DNA of 51,110 nucleotides, taken from the NCBI GenBank assembly GCA_964640725.1, contig CAZXIJ010000029.1:1-51110 (forward strand), given 5' to 3'. The stretch is from CALHVX01 sp964640725. GTDB taxonomy: Bacteria > Pseudomonadota > Gammaproteobacteria > Pseudomonadales > Azotimanducaceae. The notes under the pieces were generated by a model. That model searched no databases. It saw only the letters and a program-made list of their open reading frames with translations, and was not told where the DNA came from. Shown here piece by piece: positions 1-8,105 of the stretch. A program made the position numbers and the translations under genes. Numbering within the stretch: the stretch's first letter is position 1; each line of letters opens with the position of its first letter.

Positions 1-2
1 CG

Positions 3-185
3 CTGAAAGCGGACTACGCGGTGTCCCAGCTCACCGGCGGAATGGCCACGCCGATCCTGATCGGCGGCGGCATGGACCTGTCAAACGAGCGCGGGACCGA
101 GCTCATAGCCACCATGGCGCGCCGGCATGTGCAGTCAGCGCTCGATCACGACGCGATGGCGCTGCTGGAAGACATTCTCAGCTAG
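3..185 (+). CDS. C-terminal fragment of an unrecognised protein
   Basis: An open frame runs in from the left edge and ends at TAG 183-185, giving 60 residues. It has a Gly-rich stretch (LIGGG) followed by an amphipathic helical tail that includes DHDAMALLEDIL. The GC-rich third positions fit real coding. I do not recognise the family, and the rest of the gene lies outside the window. It converges on the fpr gene. Confidence 0.45.
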   Translation: MKADYAVSQLTGGMATPILIGGGMDLSNERGTELIATMARRHVQSALDHDAMALLEDILS

Positions 186-186
186 C

Positions 187-220
187 GCGACACGGCGCCG
201 CAGGCGACACGGCGCCGCAG
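187..220. repeat. 17-base direct repeat, two tandem copies
   Basis: GCGACACGGCGCCGCAG occurs at 187-203 and again at 204-220, followed by a partial third start (GCGACG). Each copy contains the GGCGCC palindrome. It fills the 44-base gap between two convergent genes and may act as a weak bidirectional hairpin, but no T-tract is present. Confidence 0.75.
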
Positions 221-229
221 GCGACGACG

Positions 230-1006
230 TTACTGGTCGACGAAGGCCCGCTCGATCACGTAGTCACCTTGCTCCCCTTGCGAGGGCGATGCCACGAAGC
301 CGATGCTGTCCAGCGCCGCCGAGGTGTCGTCGAGCATCGCCATGCTGCCGCAGATCATGGCCCGGTCGGTGGCCGGATTCAGCGGTTCGATGTCCAGCGC
401 CTCGGTCAGCCGGCCGCTGGTAATGAGCGACGGGATGCGCTCGCGCAGCGGGAACGCTTCCTGAGTGACGATCGGCAGGTAGTGCAGCTTGCCCTGCACG
501 TACTCGCCCAGTATCTCGTGATTCGGCAGGTCTTCGGTCAGCAGTTGCCGATAGGCCAGGTCTTCGATGCGGCGCACGCAGTGCACCACGTAAACGTCGT
601 CGAAAGCCTCATAGGTCGCCAGGTCCCGCACGATCGACAAAAAGGGCGCGAGGCCGGTGCCGGAGCTGAAGCAGAACAGGCGCTTGCCGGGCTTCAGGTC
701 GGGAATCACGAGGGTGCCCACCGGCTTGCTGCCGATGATTACGTCGTCGCCGGGCTGCAGGGCTTTCAGGTGCTTGGTGAGCTTCCCGTCATCCACTTTG
801 ATGCTCAGAAACTCCAGGTGCTCTTCCCAGTTGGGGCTCGCAATGCTGTAGGCCCGCAGTACGGGTTTGCCGTCCACGGGCAGGCCGATCATCACGAAAT
901 GGCCGTTCTCGAACCGCAGCGTCGCCGGGCGTGTGCAGGTGAAGCTGAACAGCTTGTCGCTCCAGTGATGTATGTCCAAAACCTTTTCGGTACTGACAGC
1001 AGCCAT
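230..1006 (-). CDS. fpr: Ferredoxin--NADP reductase (FPR type)
   Basis: This 258-residue flavoprotein exchanges electrons between NADPH and ferredoxin/flavodoxin in the cytoplasm. The FAD-binding motif RAYSIAS is near residue 52, the NADP-binding Gly motif GTGLAPF is near residue 117, and CGSMAM is near residue 219. The C-terminal YVIERAFVDQ ends in the short tail typical of bacterial FPR, where the aromatic residue near the flavin is followed by a few extra residues. Length and motif order are normal. It is divergent from a GST-like gene across about 210 bases. FPRs of this class commonly respond to oxidative stress, which suits the surrounding redox genes; I see no identifiable SoxR/FinR site. 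Confidence 0.93.
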   Translation of the reverse strand: MAAVSTEKVLDIHHWSDKLFSFTCTRPATLRFENGHFVMIGLPVDGKPVLRAYSIASPNWEEHLEFLSIKVDDGKLTKHLKALQPGDDVIIGSKPVGTLVIPDLKPGKRLFCFSSGTGLAPFLSIVRDLATYEAFDDVYVVHCVRRIEDLAYRQLLTEDLPNHEILGEYVQGKLHYLPIVTQEAFPLRERIPSLITSGRLTEALDIEPLNPATDRAMICGSMAMLDDTSAALDSIGFVASPSQGEQGDYVIERAFVDQ

Positions 1007-1152
1007 AGAATCCGGTCTCCGTGCGGGCGCGCATTATGCGATCGGTCGCCGGGGTAGGCCAGCAAGCCGCCAGGCAGTCCGCTTCTATCGTTATGGCGGC
1101 AGCAATAGTCATTCTGCTTGCTTAATTGGAGGTATCGACAGGCCGGGCGCTG

Positions 1153-1170
1153 CTGACAGGCTGCTGTCAG
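1153..1170. promoter_or_regulatory. Dyad upstream of the GST-like gene
   Basis: CTGACAG-GCTG-CTGTCAG is a perfect 7-base inverted repeat with a 4-base centre, lying in the fpr/GST divergent intergenic region about 50 bases before the GST start. It could be an operator or an mRNA hairpin. The protein that would bind it is unknown. Confidence 0.4.
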
Positions 1171-1217
1171 GAGCAGTGTCGTACCATGTCCGTTTCCAAC
1201 CTTGGGGGGCCCAGGAT

Positions 1218-1949
1218 ATGGCCGAGCCGCAAATCACGCTGTACACGCTGGGCGATGCCTTCGGCATGCAGAATGTCAGCCCGTTCTGCTTTAAGGCGGA
1301 GCTGTTGCTGACGCACCTGCAGCTGCCCTTCGATCTCAAGGTTCAGAAAGACCCGCGCAAAGCGCCCAAGGGCAAGATGCCCTACGCCATCATTAACGGC
1401 GAGACCATCGCGGACTCAGAGCTGATCTGTCAGAAGCTGGACGAGATGACCGGCGGCGGGGTCTACGGTGGGCTGACCCCGGCGCAGGCAGGCTACGGCG
1501 TGGCCCTGACCCGGCTCGCCGAAGAGCACCTGTACTGGATGATCGTCGCCTCGCGCTGGCTCGACGACGACTGGTGGCCGAACGTCGTCGAGGGTTTTTT
1601 CGACATCGTGCCGGCGCCGTTCCGAGGCCTGGCCGCTCGCGGCGCGCGCAAGTCTGTACGCCAGACCTACGACCTGCAGGGGCTGGGCCGGCACACCGAG
1701 GCTGAGCAGCACGCCTTCGCCCGGGCTGACCTGCAGGCCATCACTGATGCGGTGGGCGCGGGTCCCTTCCTGTTCGGCGATACGCCCACGGTGCACGACT
1801 TTGCGGTGGCGGCGATCCTCAGCGGCATCTACTACAACCGCCCGGAAACCTGGCTGACCGTTATCGCAGCGGATTATCCAGACCTGGCCGCCTACGTGCG
1901 GCGCGTCGAGACCGCGGTCGGGGTCTATGCTGTGGCGCAGCCGGGTTAG
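1218..1949 (+). CDS. GST-fold protein, Faxc/metaxin-like
   Basis: A 243-residue protein with an N-terminal thioredoxin-like domain containing NVSPFCFK and the DPRKAPKGKMPY/ADSELI segment. These are characteristic of the 'failed axon connections' (Faxc) group rather than classical glutathione transferases. A GST C-terminal helical domain follows. I chose ATG 1218 because the domain begins directly after it (MAEPQITLYTLG); the frame is open further upstream, but that part shows no family similarity. The substrate is unknown. It is transcribed towards the LysR gene, with their stop codons nearly touching (1949/1951). Confidence 0.82.
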   Translation: MAEPQITLYTLGDAFGMQNVSPFCFKAELLLTHLQLPFDLKVQKDPRKAPKGKMPYAIINGETIADSELICQKLDEMTGGGVYGGLTPAQAGYGVALTRLAEEHLYWMIVASRWLDDDWWPNVVEGFFDIVPAPFRGLAARGARKSVRQTYDLQGLGRHTEAEQHAFARADLQAITDAVGAGPFLFGDTPTVHDFAVAAILSGIYYNRPETWLTVIAADYPDLAAYVRRVETAVGVYAVAQPG

Positions 1950-1950
1950 G

Positions 1951-2868
1951 CTAGCGAACGGGGGCGGCCCAACCCGGCTGCAAAGCCAGTTCCTGCGCCA
2001 GAAACTGCGTAAACAGCACCACTTTCTTTGATTGCTGGCGATGCCGCGGGCAGAGCAGGGACAGCGTCAGCGGCGGCGTTTCAAACTCGCTCAGCACAAT
2101 CTCGAGCTGCTTCGCTTCGACCGCCGCGCTGACGATAAAGGTGGGCAACAGGGCAATGCCCTGATCGGCTACGGCGGCGTCCCGCAGCGCTTCGCCGTTG
2201 TTGGACCACATGACGCAGTCGATGCGAACGGTCTGATCCCGCGCGCGGCTGCTTCGGAAGCGCCACTGGCTGCCTGAGCTCTGGTAGCCGTAGTGCAGAC
2301 AGCGATGATGACGCAGCGCGCTCGGGTCGGCGGGCGTGCCGGCCCGCTGCAGGTACGCCGGGCTGGCGCAGGCGACGACGCGCACCCTGGCCAGCGGCGT
2401 GCTGGCAAGGCTGGTGCTGTGCTCCGGCCTGCCAACTCGGATGGTGACGTCGAAGCCCTCTTCGATCGGGTCCACTTGCCGGTCGCCCAGCGCGAGCTCG
2501 AGGCGAATCTGCGGATAGGCGGCCATGAACCGGGCGGCCAGGGGCGCCAGATGCAGGGTGCCGAGCGACATGGGGGCGTTCACTCGCAAGGTGCCGGTGG
2601 GGGCATCCTGAAGCTCGGTCACAGCGCCGAGCGCTTCATTTATCTGCGCCAGAATCGGCAGGCAACGATCGTAGAACAGCTGGCCCCGATCCGTCGGGCT
2701 GACCTGACGGGTGCTCCGGTGCAGCAGGGCGGTGCCGAGCTGCGCCTCCAGGGCGATGATGCCGCGGTTGACCACCGATCGCGATAGCCCAAGCTCCCGA
2801 GCGGCTGCCGCGAAGCCCCCGGCGTCGACCACTCTGACGAAAGCGCGCATTTGCTCAAGCTGATCCAC
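1951..2868 (-). CDS. LysR-family transcriptional regulator
   Basis: A regulator of about 305 residues. The N-terminal winged helix-turn-helix (MDQLEQMRAFVRVVDAGG, then ARELGLSRSVVNRGI) is followed by a linker helix and a LysR substrate-binding domain (TGTLRVNAPMSLG, then PLARVRVVACASPAY). I prefer GTG 2868, which gives the usual MDxLxxMRxF start; a TTG at 2880 would add four residues. It is divergent from the pirin-nitroreductase-pirin operon, the classic arrangement of a LysR gene and its target. The dyad at 2882-2900 is the obvious candidate binding site. The inducer is unknown; it belongs to the AaeR/CrgA-like group of LysR proteins. Confidence 0.9.
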   Translation of the reverse strand: MDQLEQMRAFVRVVDAGGFAAAARELGLSRSVVNRGIIALEAQLGTALLHRSTRQVSPTDRGQLFYDRCLPILAQINEALGAVTELQDAPTGTLRVNAPMSLGTLHLAPLAARFMAAYPQIRLELALGDRQVDPIEEGFDVTIRVGRPEHSTSLASTPLARVRVVACASPAYLQRAGTPADPSALRHHRCLHYGYQSSGSQWRFRSSRARDQTVRIDCVMWSNNGEALRDAAVADQGIALLPTFIVSAAVEAKQLEIVLSEFETPPLTLSLLCPRHRQQSKKVVLFTQFLAQELALQPGWAAPVR

Positions 2869-2880
2869 AGGCAGTTTCAA

Positions 2881-2907
2881 TTGTCGCCAAATTCGCGACA
2901 GTATGAT
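2881..2907 (+). promoter_or_regulatory. LysR-type operator and promoter of the pirin operon
   Basis: TGTCGC-CAAATTC-GCGACA (2882-2900) is a perfect interrupted palindrome matching the T-N11-A LysR pattern. It sits between lysR and the pirin operon. TATGAT at 2902-2907 can serve as a -10 for the pirin operon with TTGTCG (2881-2886) as a close-spaced -35, so a bound regulator would overlap the promoter. Confidence 0.5.
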
Positions 2908-2979
2908 GTTTATGTGGCGAATTGTCTCTCTTCAGAAACTAATTCAGACTCGGGTTCCAGCATTTCAGGAGGCCATGCC

Positions 2980-3696
2980 ATGCAGACCCTCAGAGCCGCG
3001 AACGAGCGAGGTCAGGTCGATCTGGGCTGGCTGCAGAGTCAGCACAGCTTTTCCTTCGGCCAGTACTTTGACCCGGAACACCTGGGTCATGGGCCCCTGC
3101 GGGTCATTAACGAAGATCGGGTGCAGCCCGGCAAAGGCTTCGGAGCGCACGGCCATCGCGATATGGAGATCATGACCATCGTGCTCGAGGGCGCGCTGAC
3201 GCACCGGGACAGCATGGGCAACGGTTCCGTCATGCGCGTTGGCGATATTCAACGCATGTCAGCGGGAACCGGCGTTCAGCACAGCGAGTTCAACGCGTCA
3301 GACGAAGATCCGGTGCGGTTCCTGCAGATCTGGATTGAGCCTTCCTCGGCGGGGCTGGAGCCATCCTACGATCAGCTGTATTTCGTCCCTGAGGAGCGTG
3401 CCGACCGGCTGCAGCTGGTGGCCTCCGGGCGCTCCGATGAGCGGGCGCTGCACCTGCATCAGGACGTCGAGCTGTACCGGTCGACGCTGTCCGCAGGCGC
3501 AGTGGTGGGCTACGAGTTGGCGCCTGGTCGGTTGGGCTGGCTGCAGGTCGCGCGCGGCGCGCTCACGGTCAACGGGCAGGCAATGACGCAAGGCGATGGC
3601 CTGGCGCTGACGGGTTCGCTGGCGCTACGCATCGAAGGTAACACCGAGGCAGAATTCCTTCTGTTTGACATGACATCGACCGGGAGACCGACATGA
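2980..3696 (+). CDS. Pirin-family protein, YhhW/quercetinase-like
   Basis: A 238-residue bicupin. The metal-binding set of pirins is visible: H-x-H in AHGHRDMEI (about residue 60) and H...E in VQHSEFN (about residue 103). EGALTHRDSMGN and MSAGTG are also conserved. YhhW and YhaK relatives include quercetin 2,3-dioxygenases and redox-sensitive pirins; the natural substrate here cannot be assigned. The start is fixed by AGGAGG at 2967-2972, seven bases before ATG 2980. It is the first gene of a three-gene operon: its stop overlaps the next start (ATGA, 3693-3696), so translation is probably coupled. Confidence 0.92.
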   Translation: MQTLRAANERGQVDLGWLQSQHSFSFGQYFDPEHLGHGPLRVINEDRVQPGKGFGAHGHRDMEIMTIVLEGALTHRDSMGNGSVMRVGDIQRMSAGTGVQHSEFNASDEDPVRFLQIWIEPSSAGLEPSYDQLYFVPEERADRLQLVASGRSDERALHLHQDVELYRSTLSAGAVVGYELAPGRLGWLQVARGALTVNGQAMTQGDGLALTGSLALRIEGNTEAEFLLFDMTSTGRPT

Positions 3697-4307
3697 ACGT
3701 ATCTGATATCGACGCTGCGAGCGTTCGATCACTCACGGATGGGGTTCGCACCAGCGATCAGTTCCCGGCTCGGTGGTCTCCCCGGGCTATGAGCGGTGAG
3801 CCGGTGGCGACCCAGGAGATCGATAGCCTGCTGGAGGCTGCGCGCTGGGCGCCGTCCTGCTTCAACGCTCAGCCCTGGCGCTTCGCGGTGATCGAGCGTT
3901 CAAGCGATGCCTGGCCGGGGCTCTTCGGAACCCTGGTCGAGGGCAATCAGTCCTGGGTTCAGGCCGCCGGGGCAATCATCGCAATCATCTCTCGCACGCG
4001 CTACGAACATAACGATCAGCCAGCTCCGACTCACAGCTTTGACGCCGGCGCGGCCTGGATGAGTCTAGCGCTGCAGGCTCGAGAGCTGGGTCTGGTCGCC
4101 CACGGCATGCGCGGGTTTGACCTGGCGGCTGCCCGGGCCCAGCTGCGGGTTCCTGAACAGTACGATTTGCCTTGCCTGGTTGCGATCGGCCGGCCGGGCG
4201 TGGTGAGCGCGCTGCCGGAAGCATTCGCGGCGAAAGAATCGCCCTCGGCGCGCAAGCCCTTGAGCGAGATCGCGTTCCGGGACAGCTTCGAAGGAGTGAG
4301 TTCATGA
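3693..4307 (+). CDS. Nitroreductase-family protein
   Basis: A 204-residue FMN-dependent oxidoreductase of the nitroreductase fold. The N-terminal ARWAPSCFNAQPWRF is the FMN/nicotinamide segment, and GAAWMSLALQARELGLVAHGMRGFD is the second signature. It probably reduces nitro or quinone compounds with NAD(P)H. It overlaps both neighbours by four bases (ATGA at 3693 and at 4304), so it is locked between two pirin genes in one transcript. It is close to the minimum length of the family. Confidence 0.9.
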   Translation: MNVSDIDAASVRSLTDGVRTSDQFPARWSPRAMSGEPVATQEIDSLLEAARWAPSCFNAQPWRFAVIERSSDAWPGLFGTLVEGNQSWVQAAGAIIAIISRTRYEHNDQPAPTHSFDAGAAWMSLALQARELGLVAHGMRGFDLAAARAQLRVPEQYDLPCLVAIGRPGVVSALPEAFAAKESPSARKPLSEIAFRDSFEGVSS

Positions 4308-5215
4308 GCCATCTAGACGCCGAAGCGCCGCACTGCCAGGACAGCAGCGGTCCCCTGATTCGCTTGATCACTCCGCGGGCGAAGGACCTGGGCGGCTTCA
4401 GCGTGCGGCGCGTATTGCCCGCTCGGGACCAGCAGATGATCGGCCCTTTTATTTTTGTCGACGAGATGGGGCCAGCGGAGTTCGAGGCTGGCCACGGCAT
4501 CAACGTCCGTCCTCATCCGCATATTGGCCTGGCGACAGTGACCTATCTTTTCGATGGCGAAATCCTGCACCGGGACAGCCTGGGTTACGTGCAGCCCATC
4601 CAGCCCGGGGCCGTGAACCTGATGACCGCCGGCCAGGGCATTGTGCATAGCGAGCGCACGGCCCCGGAGCGCGAGCATAATGGCCAACGGCTGCACGGCA
4701 TGCAGATCTGGATGGCCCTGCCGGATGACGCGCAGGAATGTGCGCCATCCTTCGACCATTATCCCGCAAGCGCTTTGCCGGTGGACGAGTCGGCGGGGAC
4801 CCGGGTCACGCTGGTGCTCGGTAATGCCTTTGGGCTGAGCTCGCCGGTCAGCACCCAGGGCGAGGTAATCTATGCGGAGCTGCAGCTGGTGGCCGGCGCC
4901 GAGCTGGCTTTGCCGGAAGGTGTGAGCGAGCGCGGCGTCTATGTTGTCAGTGGCGAGATCGAGATCGGTGACTGCGTGGTGCCCGCGCAGAGCATGGGTG
5001 TGCTGCTGCCCGGTGCGGCTCGGTGCCGCGCCCGCAGGGACGCTCGGGTCATGTTTTTCGGGGGCGAGCCCGTGGGGGCTCGACTGATCTGGTGGAACTT
5101 TGTCCACAAGGATGCAGCGCGCATTGAGCAGGCGAAGCGCGACTGGCGTGCTGGGCGGTTTGCCTCGGTCCCGGGGGACGAGGAATACATTCCTTTGCCC
5201 GAGCTGCCGGGTTAG
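4304..5215 (+). CDS. Pirin-family protein
   Basis: A 303-residue classical pirin. It has RPHPHIGLATVTYLFDGEI with the metal-binding His pair (about residues 66-68) and MTAGQGIVHSERT with the remaining His/Glu ligands (about residues 111-113), followed by the C-terminal pirin cupin with FFGGEPVGA. ATG 4304 is preceded by AAGGAG seven bases upstream and overlaps the nitroreductase stop. It differs clearly from the first pirin of the operon, so the two are not a recent duplication. The terminal four bases overlap the convergent gene downstream. Confidence 0.92.
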   Translation: MSHLDAEAPHCQDSSGPLIRLITPRAKDLGGFSVRRVLPARDQQMIGPFIFVDEMGPAEFEAGHGINVRPHPHIGLATVTYLFDGEILHRDSLGYVQPIQPGAVNLMTAGQGIVHSERTAPEREHNGQRLHGMQIWMALPDDAQECAPSFDHYPASALPVDESAGTRVTLVLGNAFGLSSPVSTQGEVIYAELQLVAGAELALPEGVSERGVYVVSGEIEIGDCVVPAQSMGVLLPGAARCRARRDARVMFFGGEPVGARLIWWNFVHKDAARIEQAKRDWRAGRFASVPGDEEYIPLPELPG

Positions 5216-5550
5216 TGAACGGGGCCGTCGCCCGGCGTTGCGTTGCTGGCGGCACCGGCGGCCGGTGTTTTCAGAGCGGTCTCGACCAGTTCCGTGACCA
5301 GCCCGTTCAGCATCGCTTCGTTCCCGCCCAGCATTCGCGTGCGCACGGCCAGAGCCATGGCCAGGGCCTGCAGCACATCGCCGTTGCCAACCCGCGGCAT
5401 GTGCCCGATCTCGCGGTCCAGCATGTCGAGGGTCGCGGTGAGCAGATTCGAGACGTTGACGGCCGAATCCGTGTCCGGGTGCAGCGGAAACTCGAAGTCG
5501 AACTCGTTGCCGCTGGCGGTCCTGGCTTTGAACGGCAGGCGTTTGGTCAT
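5212..5550 (-). CDS. Small hypothetical protein
   Basis: A 112-residue soluble protein. The N-terminal half is acidic and strand-rich (EFDFEFPLHPDT), then come helices with LLTATLDMLDREI and LQALAMALAVRTRML, and an Ala/Pro-rich tail. I recognise no domain. ATG 5550 was chosen because upstream codons run into the S41 gene and look non-coding. It follows the S41 protease by 10 bases on the same strand and is probably co-transcribed with it. Confidence 0.65.
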   Translation of the reverse strand: MTKRLPFKARTASGNEFDFEFPLHPDTDSAVNVSNLLTATLDMLDREIGHMPRVGNGDVLQALAMALAVRTRMLGGNEAMLNGLVTELVETALKTPAAGAASNATPGDGPVH

Positions 5551-5560
5551 GGGCGCTCGC

Positions 5561-7180
5561 TTATCGTCGTTTGATTGCGCCGGGGATCGACGGCACGCGC
5601 AGCGCATTGCTGGCAGCGGCAGCGCTGGTTGTCGCCCGTGAGCCAGGCAGCTGTTTGCGCACGGAGCCGGCGGCCAGCGACCCGCTCGCCGGACAGCTGC
5701 CGTTCTCGATGTAAGACAGGGCAGCCTGGAGCTGATTCTCTCCCGGATCCCCCAGCGGCACAGTGAAGTCATCGCCGACCGGGCAGCCGGTGACGTCGGC
5801 GGGAAAACCGTTGCGTGGCGTCTCGATGGGCGTGAAGCCATCGGCGTAGTCGCCAAAGCCTTTGTCGTTGGAGCCGCTGAACTGGATGGTGAAGTAGGTC
5901 GTGCCGCAGTTGTCGGTGGCGTAGAAGCCGTAGGGCTTGCCGCAGGTCGTGTCGCCGATCATGACGACTTCGACGTCAATACCGCGCAGCCCGTTGATGA
6001 TGCTTTCACTGGCTGAGCAGGTGCCTGCTCCGGACAGGATAAAAACGCGGTTCAGATTGAGCGACGGCAGGGGCTGTCCGGCGGCCAGGGTAAAGCCCTG
6101 GGTTTCTGTGTGAAAGAAATCCGGCGCCAGGGCCTGGCCGGTCACCGGGTTGGTTGTGGGGTGCTTGTCGTTGAACAGGATCTCGTCAAAGACGCGGCCC
6201 TGCGCCGCGGCCGGGCCCGCGATCATAAAGGCGAGCTCGTTGGCGATGTCCAGAAAGCCGCCGCCGTTGTAGCGCAGGTCCAGAACCAGGTCAGTAATGT
6301 TCGCTGCGACAAGGCTGTCAACGGCATCGACCAGCGCCTCTTCCGCCGTTGCAATATGGGTATTGAACAGCAGATAGCCCACGGGGCCAGACGCGGTATT
6401 GATGACATCGACCAGCGGCACCGGGTCTGTCGTAACGTCAGCAGAGGTGACGCTCACTGTCTTGTTGGGCGCGCCGCCGGTGGGTGCGAGTTCGAAGCTG
6501 TGTGTTTCGCCTGCAGCGCCCGGGAACAGCCCGCCGTTGATCGCGTCGACCCCGGCCTGGGTGCCATCGTTCACGGCATCGACGCCGTCGATGCGGATGA
6601 TCTCGTCGCCGCGCGCGAAGCCACTGGTTGCGGCCGGCGAGTTTGGCTCCACGAAGGCCACGACAATTTCCCGGGGCGCGCTCGCGCGGATGATCGCGAG
6701 CTCGAGCCCGTACCCGGCAGAGACACCGGTCTGCGACAACCGCTCCCACTCGTCCGTGTCGAAGGTGAAGTGGAACTGGTCCTTCGGTGCGCCGCTGGGC
6801 GTGGTCGCGAAGGTCTTCATGAGGTCAAAGTAGTCCGCCGTGGTGTAGGCAGCGGGGTCTTCGTCCTGGATCTCGTCGTACCACAGGTACAGATCGTGGC
6901 TCCAGGCGCGCAGCCAGTCGTTCTCGTCTTCCGTCGTGCCGGCAACATCAGGTCGGCTGCCGCCGCGCGGGACCGCGCAAAAATCCTTGAAGACGGACGG
7001 GTTGCTGAACTCCCCGCGGTCAAAGTCGCTAGTGGTCGCGCCGCCGCCGCTGGTGCCGCCACCGCTGCCCGTGCCGGCTCCGGGAATCGCGGCATTGCTG
7101 CCACCGCCGCCGCCGCCGCAGCCAGCAAGAACGAACGCCGTAAAGGCAGCGGCGGCCAGAGTGTGGGGAGCTGTGCGCAT
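5561..7180 (-). CDS. S41-family (C-terminal processing) serine protease, lipoprotein
   Basis: A 539-residue secreted protease. A lipoprotein signal ends at VLAGC (Cys21), followed by a run of six glycines and a Gly/Ser/Thr linker, so it should be anchored in a membrane facing the periplasm. A PDZ-like region lies near residues 180-260 (GYGLELAII, NSPAATSGFARGDEIIRIDGV). The S41 core follows: LVLDLRYNGGG, then the Ser motif GTCSASES and the Lys motif TTCGKPYG, spaced about 24 residues apart as expected for a Ser/Lys dyad. ATG 7180 gives a proper signal peptide; a longer frame upstream does not. Substrates are unknown. Confidence 0.88.
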   Translation of the reverse strand: MRTAPHTLAAAAFTAFVLAGCGGGGGGSNAAIPGAGTGSGGGTSGGGATTSDFDRGEFSNPSVFKDFCAVPRGGSRPDVAGTTEDENDWLRAWSHDLYLWYDEIQDEDPAAYTTADYFDLMKTFATTPSGAPKDQFHFTFDTDEWERLSQTGVSAGYGLELAIIRASAPREIVVAFVEPNSPAATSGFARGDEIIRIDGVDAVNDGTQAGVDAINGGLFPGAAGETHSFELAPTGGAPNKTVSVTSADVTTDPVPLVDVINTASGPVGYLLFNTHIATAEEALVDAVDSLVAANITDLVLDLRYNGGGFLDIANELAFMIAGPAAAQGRVFDEILFNDKHPTTNPVTGQALAPDFFHTETQGFTLAAGQPLPSLNLNRVFILSGAGTCSASESIINGLRGIDVEVVMIGDTTCGKPYGFYATDNCGTTYFTIQFSGSNDKGFGDYADGFTPIETPRNGFPADVTGCPVGDDFTVPLGDPGENQLQAALSYIENGSCPASGSLAAGSVRKQLPGSRATTSAAAASNALRVPSIPGAIKRR

Positions 7181-7212
7181 CGGTCGACTGCATGCCTGAC
7201 TGGGTTGTGCCC

Positions 7213-7218
7213 AGTATA
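7213..7218 (-). promoter_or_regulatory. Possible -10 element of the S41 protease gene
   Basis: Read on the minus strand this is TATACT, 33 bases before the S41 start. No good -35 hexamer is at the ideal spacing, so this is tentative. Confidence 0.3.
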
Positions 7219-7290
7219 CGAAACTGGCCCCGGCCAATTCTGTGAGTCCTTGCGATCTATGTATCTCTGGTCCGACCAGAAGCCCGGGCG

Positions 7291-8052
7291 CTAGAAGCGC
7301 ATGGGCAGCGCCAGATGGCGGTCAAAGATCCCGTCGCGCTGGGCCAGGAGCACTGGGTCGAAGGTGCCGTTCAGCGCGGCAGGGACCATGCCCCAGAACT
7401 TGCGCAGGCCGTCCGGCACCGGGTTCTTGTCCGGCGGATAAGCGTCAAGTAACTGCGAGAAGTAGGCCCAGTAGATGTCGGCGAAGGACAAGGTATCGCC
7501 CACCAGGTAGTCGCTGCCCGCGGCCTGCTGGCCGTGAATCTGCGCTGCCAGCCGTTCCAGAATCTCCCGGACCCGATCGACCGCCTGATCTGCGTCAGCC
7601 ACCCGGTAGTAGTCCCGGTACATCGGGGTCGCCAGAATCGCATCGCCCTGGGCGTCGTAGCCGGGCTTGAGCATGAGTTGACGGCCGAACCAGGCGAAAC
7701 CGCGCTCGCCGGCAATCTCGTCGGTGAGCCCGTAGGCCAGGATCCGGTCATCAATGTGCTCGGGCACCAGCGATGGGCCGCGGCCCAGGCGCTCCGCAAG
7801 CCCCACCATTTCGCTCCAGCGGCTGCGCGGCGGCTCGTCGTTGTAGACGGCCAGGGGCGCGTTGCGGTGGCCGGTCCAGGCTTTCAGTTCCGGGTTCTCG
7901 CCCCCACCTTCCTGGGCGACCGCGTGATAGCTGACGCCGCGCTGGCGGAACAGCGCCTTGGACGCTTCGCCCCAGGGCCCGGGCACATGGGCGGACAGCA
8001 CGAGCCGCAGCCCGTCAACCTGTTGTGCCTGCGCGACGGAGAGATACTGCAT
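7291..8052 (-). CDS. Glutathione S-transferase-family protein
   Basis: A 253-residue protein. The N-terminal thioredoxin-like domain (LVLSAHVPGPWGEASKALF, then GHRNAPLAVYND) is followed by an all-helical GST C-terminal domain with GDTLSFADIYWAYF, the conserved N-capping/hydrophobic staple region. ATG 8052 is the first start compatible with the fold; the frame continues upstream only inside the next gene. It is 53 bases downstream of the AIM24-family gene on the same strand. The glutathione-contacting residue cannot be identified confidently, so catalytic activity is uncertain. Confidence 0.75.
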   Translation of the reverse strand: MQYLSVAQAQQVDGLRLVLSAHVPGPWGEASKALFRQRGVSYHAVAQEGGGENPELKAWTGHRNAPLAVYNDEPPRSRWSEMVGLAERLGRGPSLVPEHIDDRILAYGLTDEIAGERGFAWFGRQLMLKPGYDAQGDAILATPMYRDYYRVADADQAVDRVREILERLAAQIHGQQAAGSDYLVGDTLSFADIYWAYFSQLLDAYPPDKNPVPDGLRKFWGMVPAALNGTFDPVLLAQRDGIFDRHLALPMRF

Positions 8053-8105
8053 AGCGTTGACTGCCTTGTTATACGAGTGTTTGTTGACCGTCGCCGGCGG
8101 TGTGC

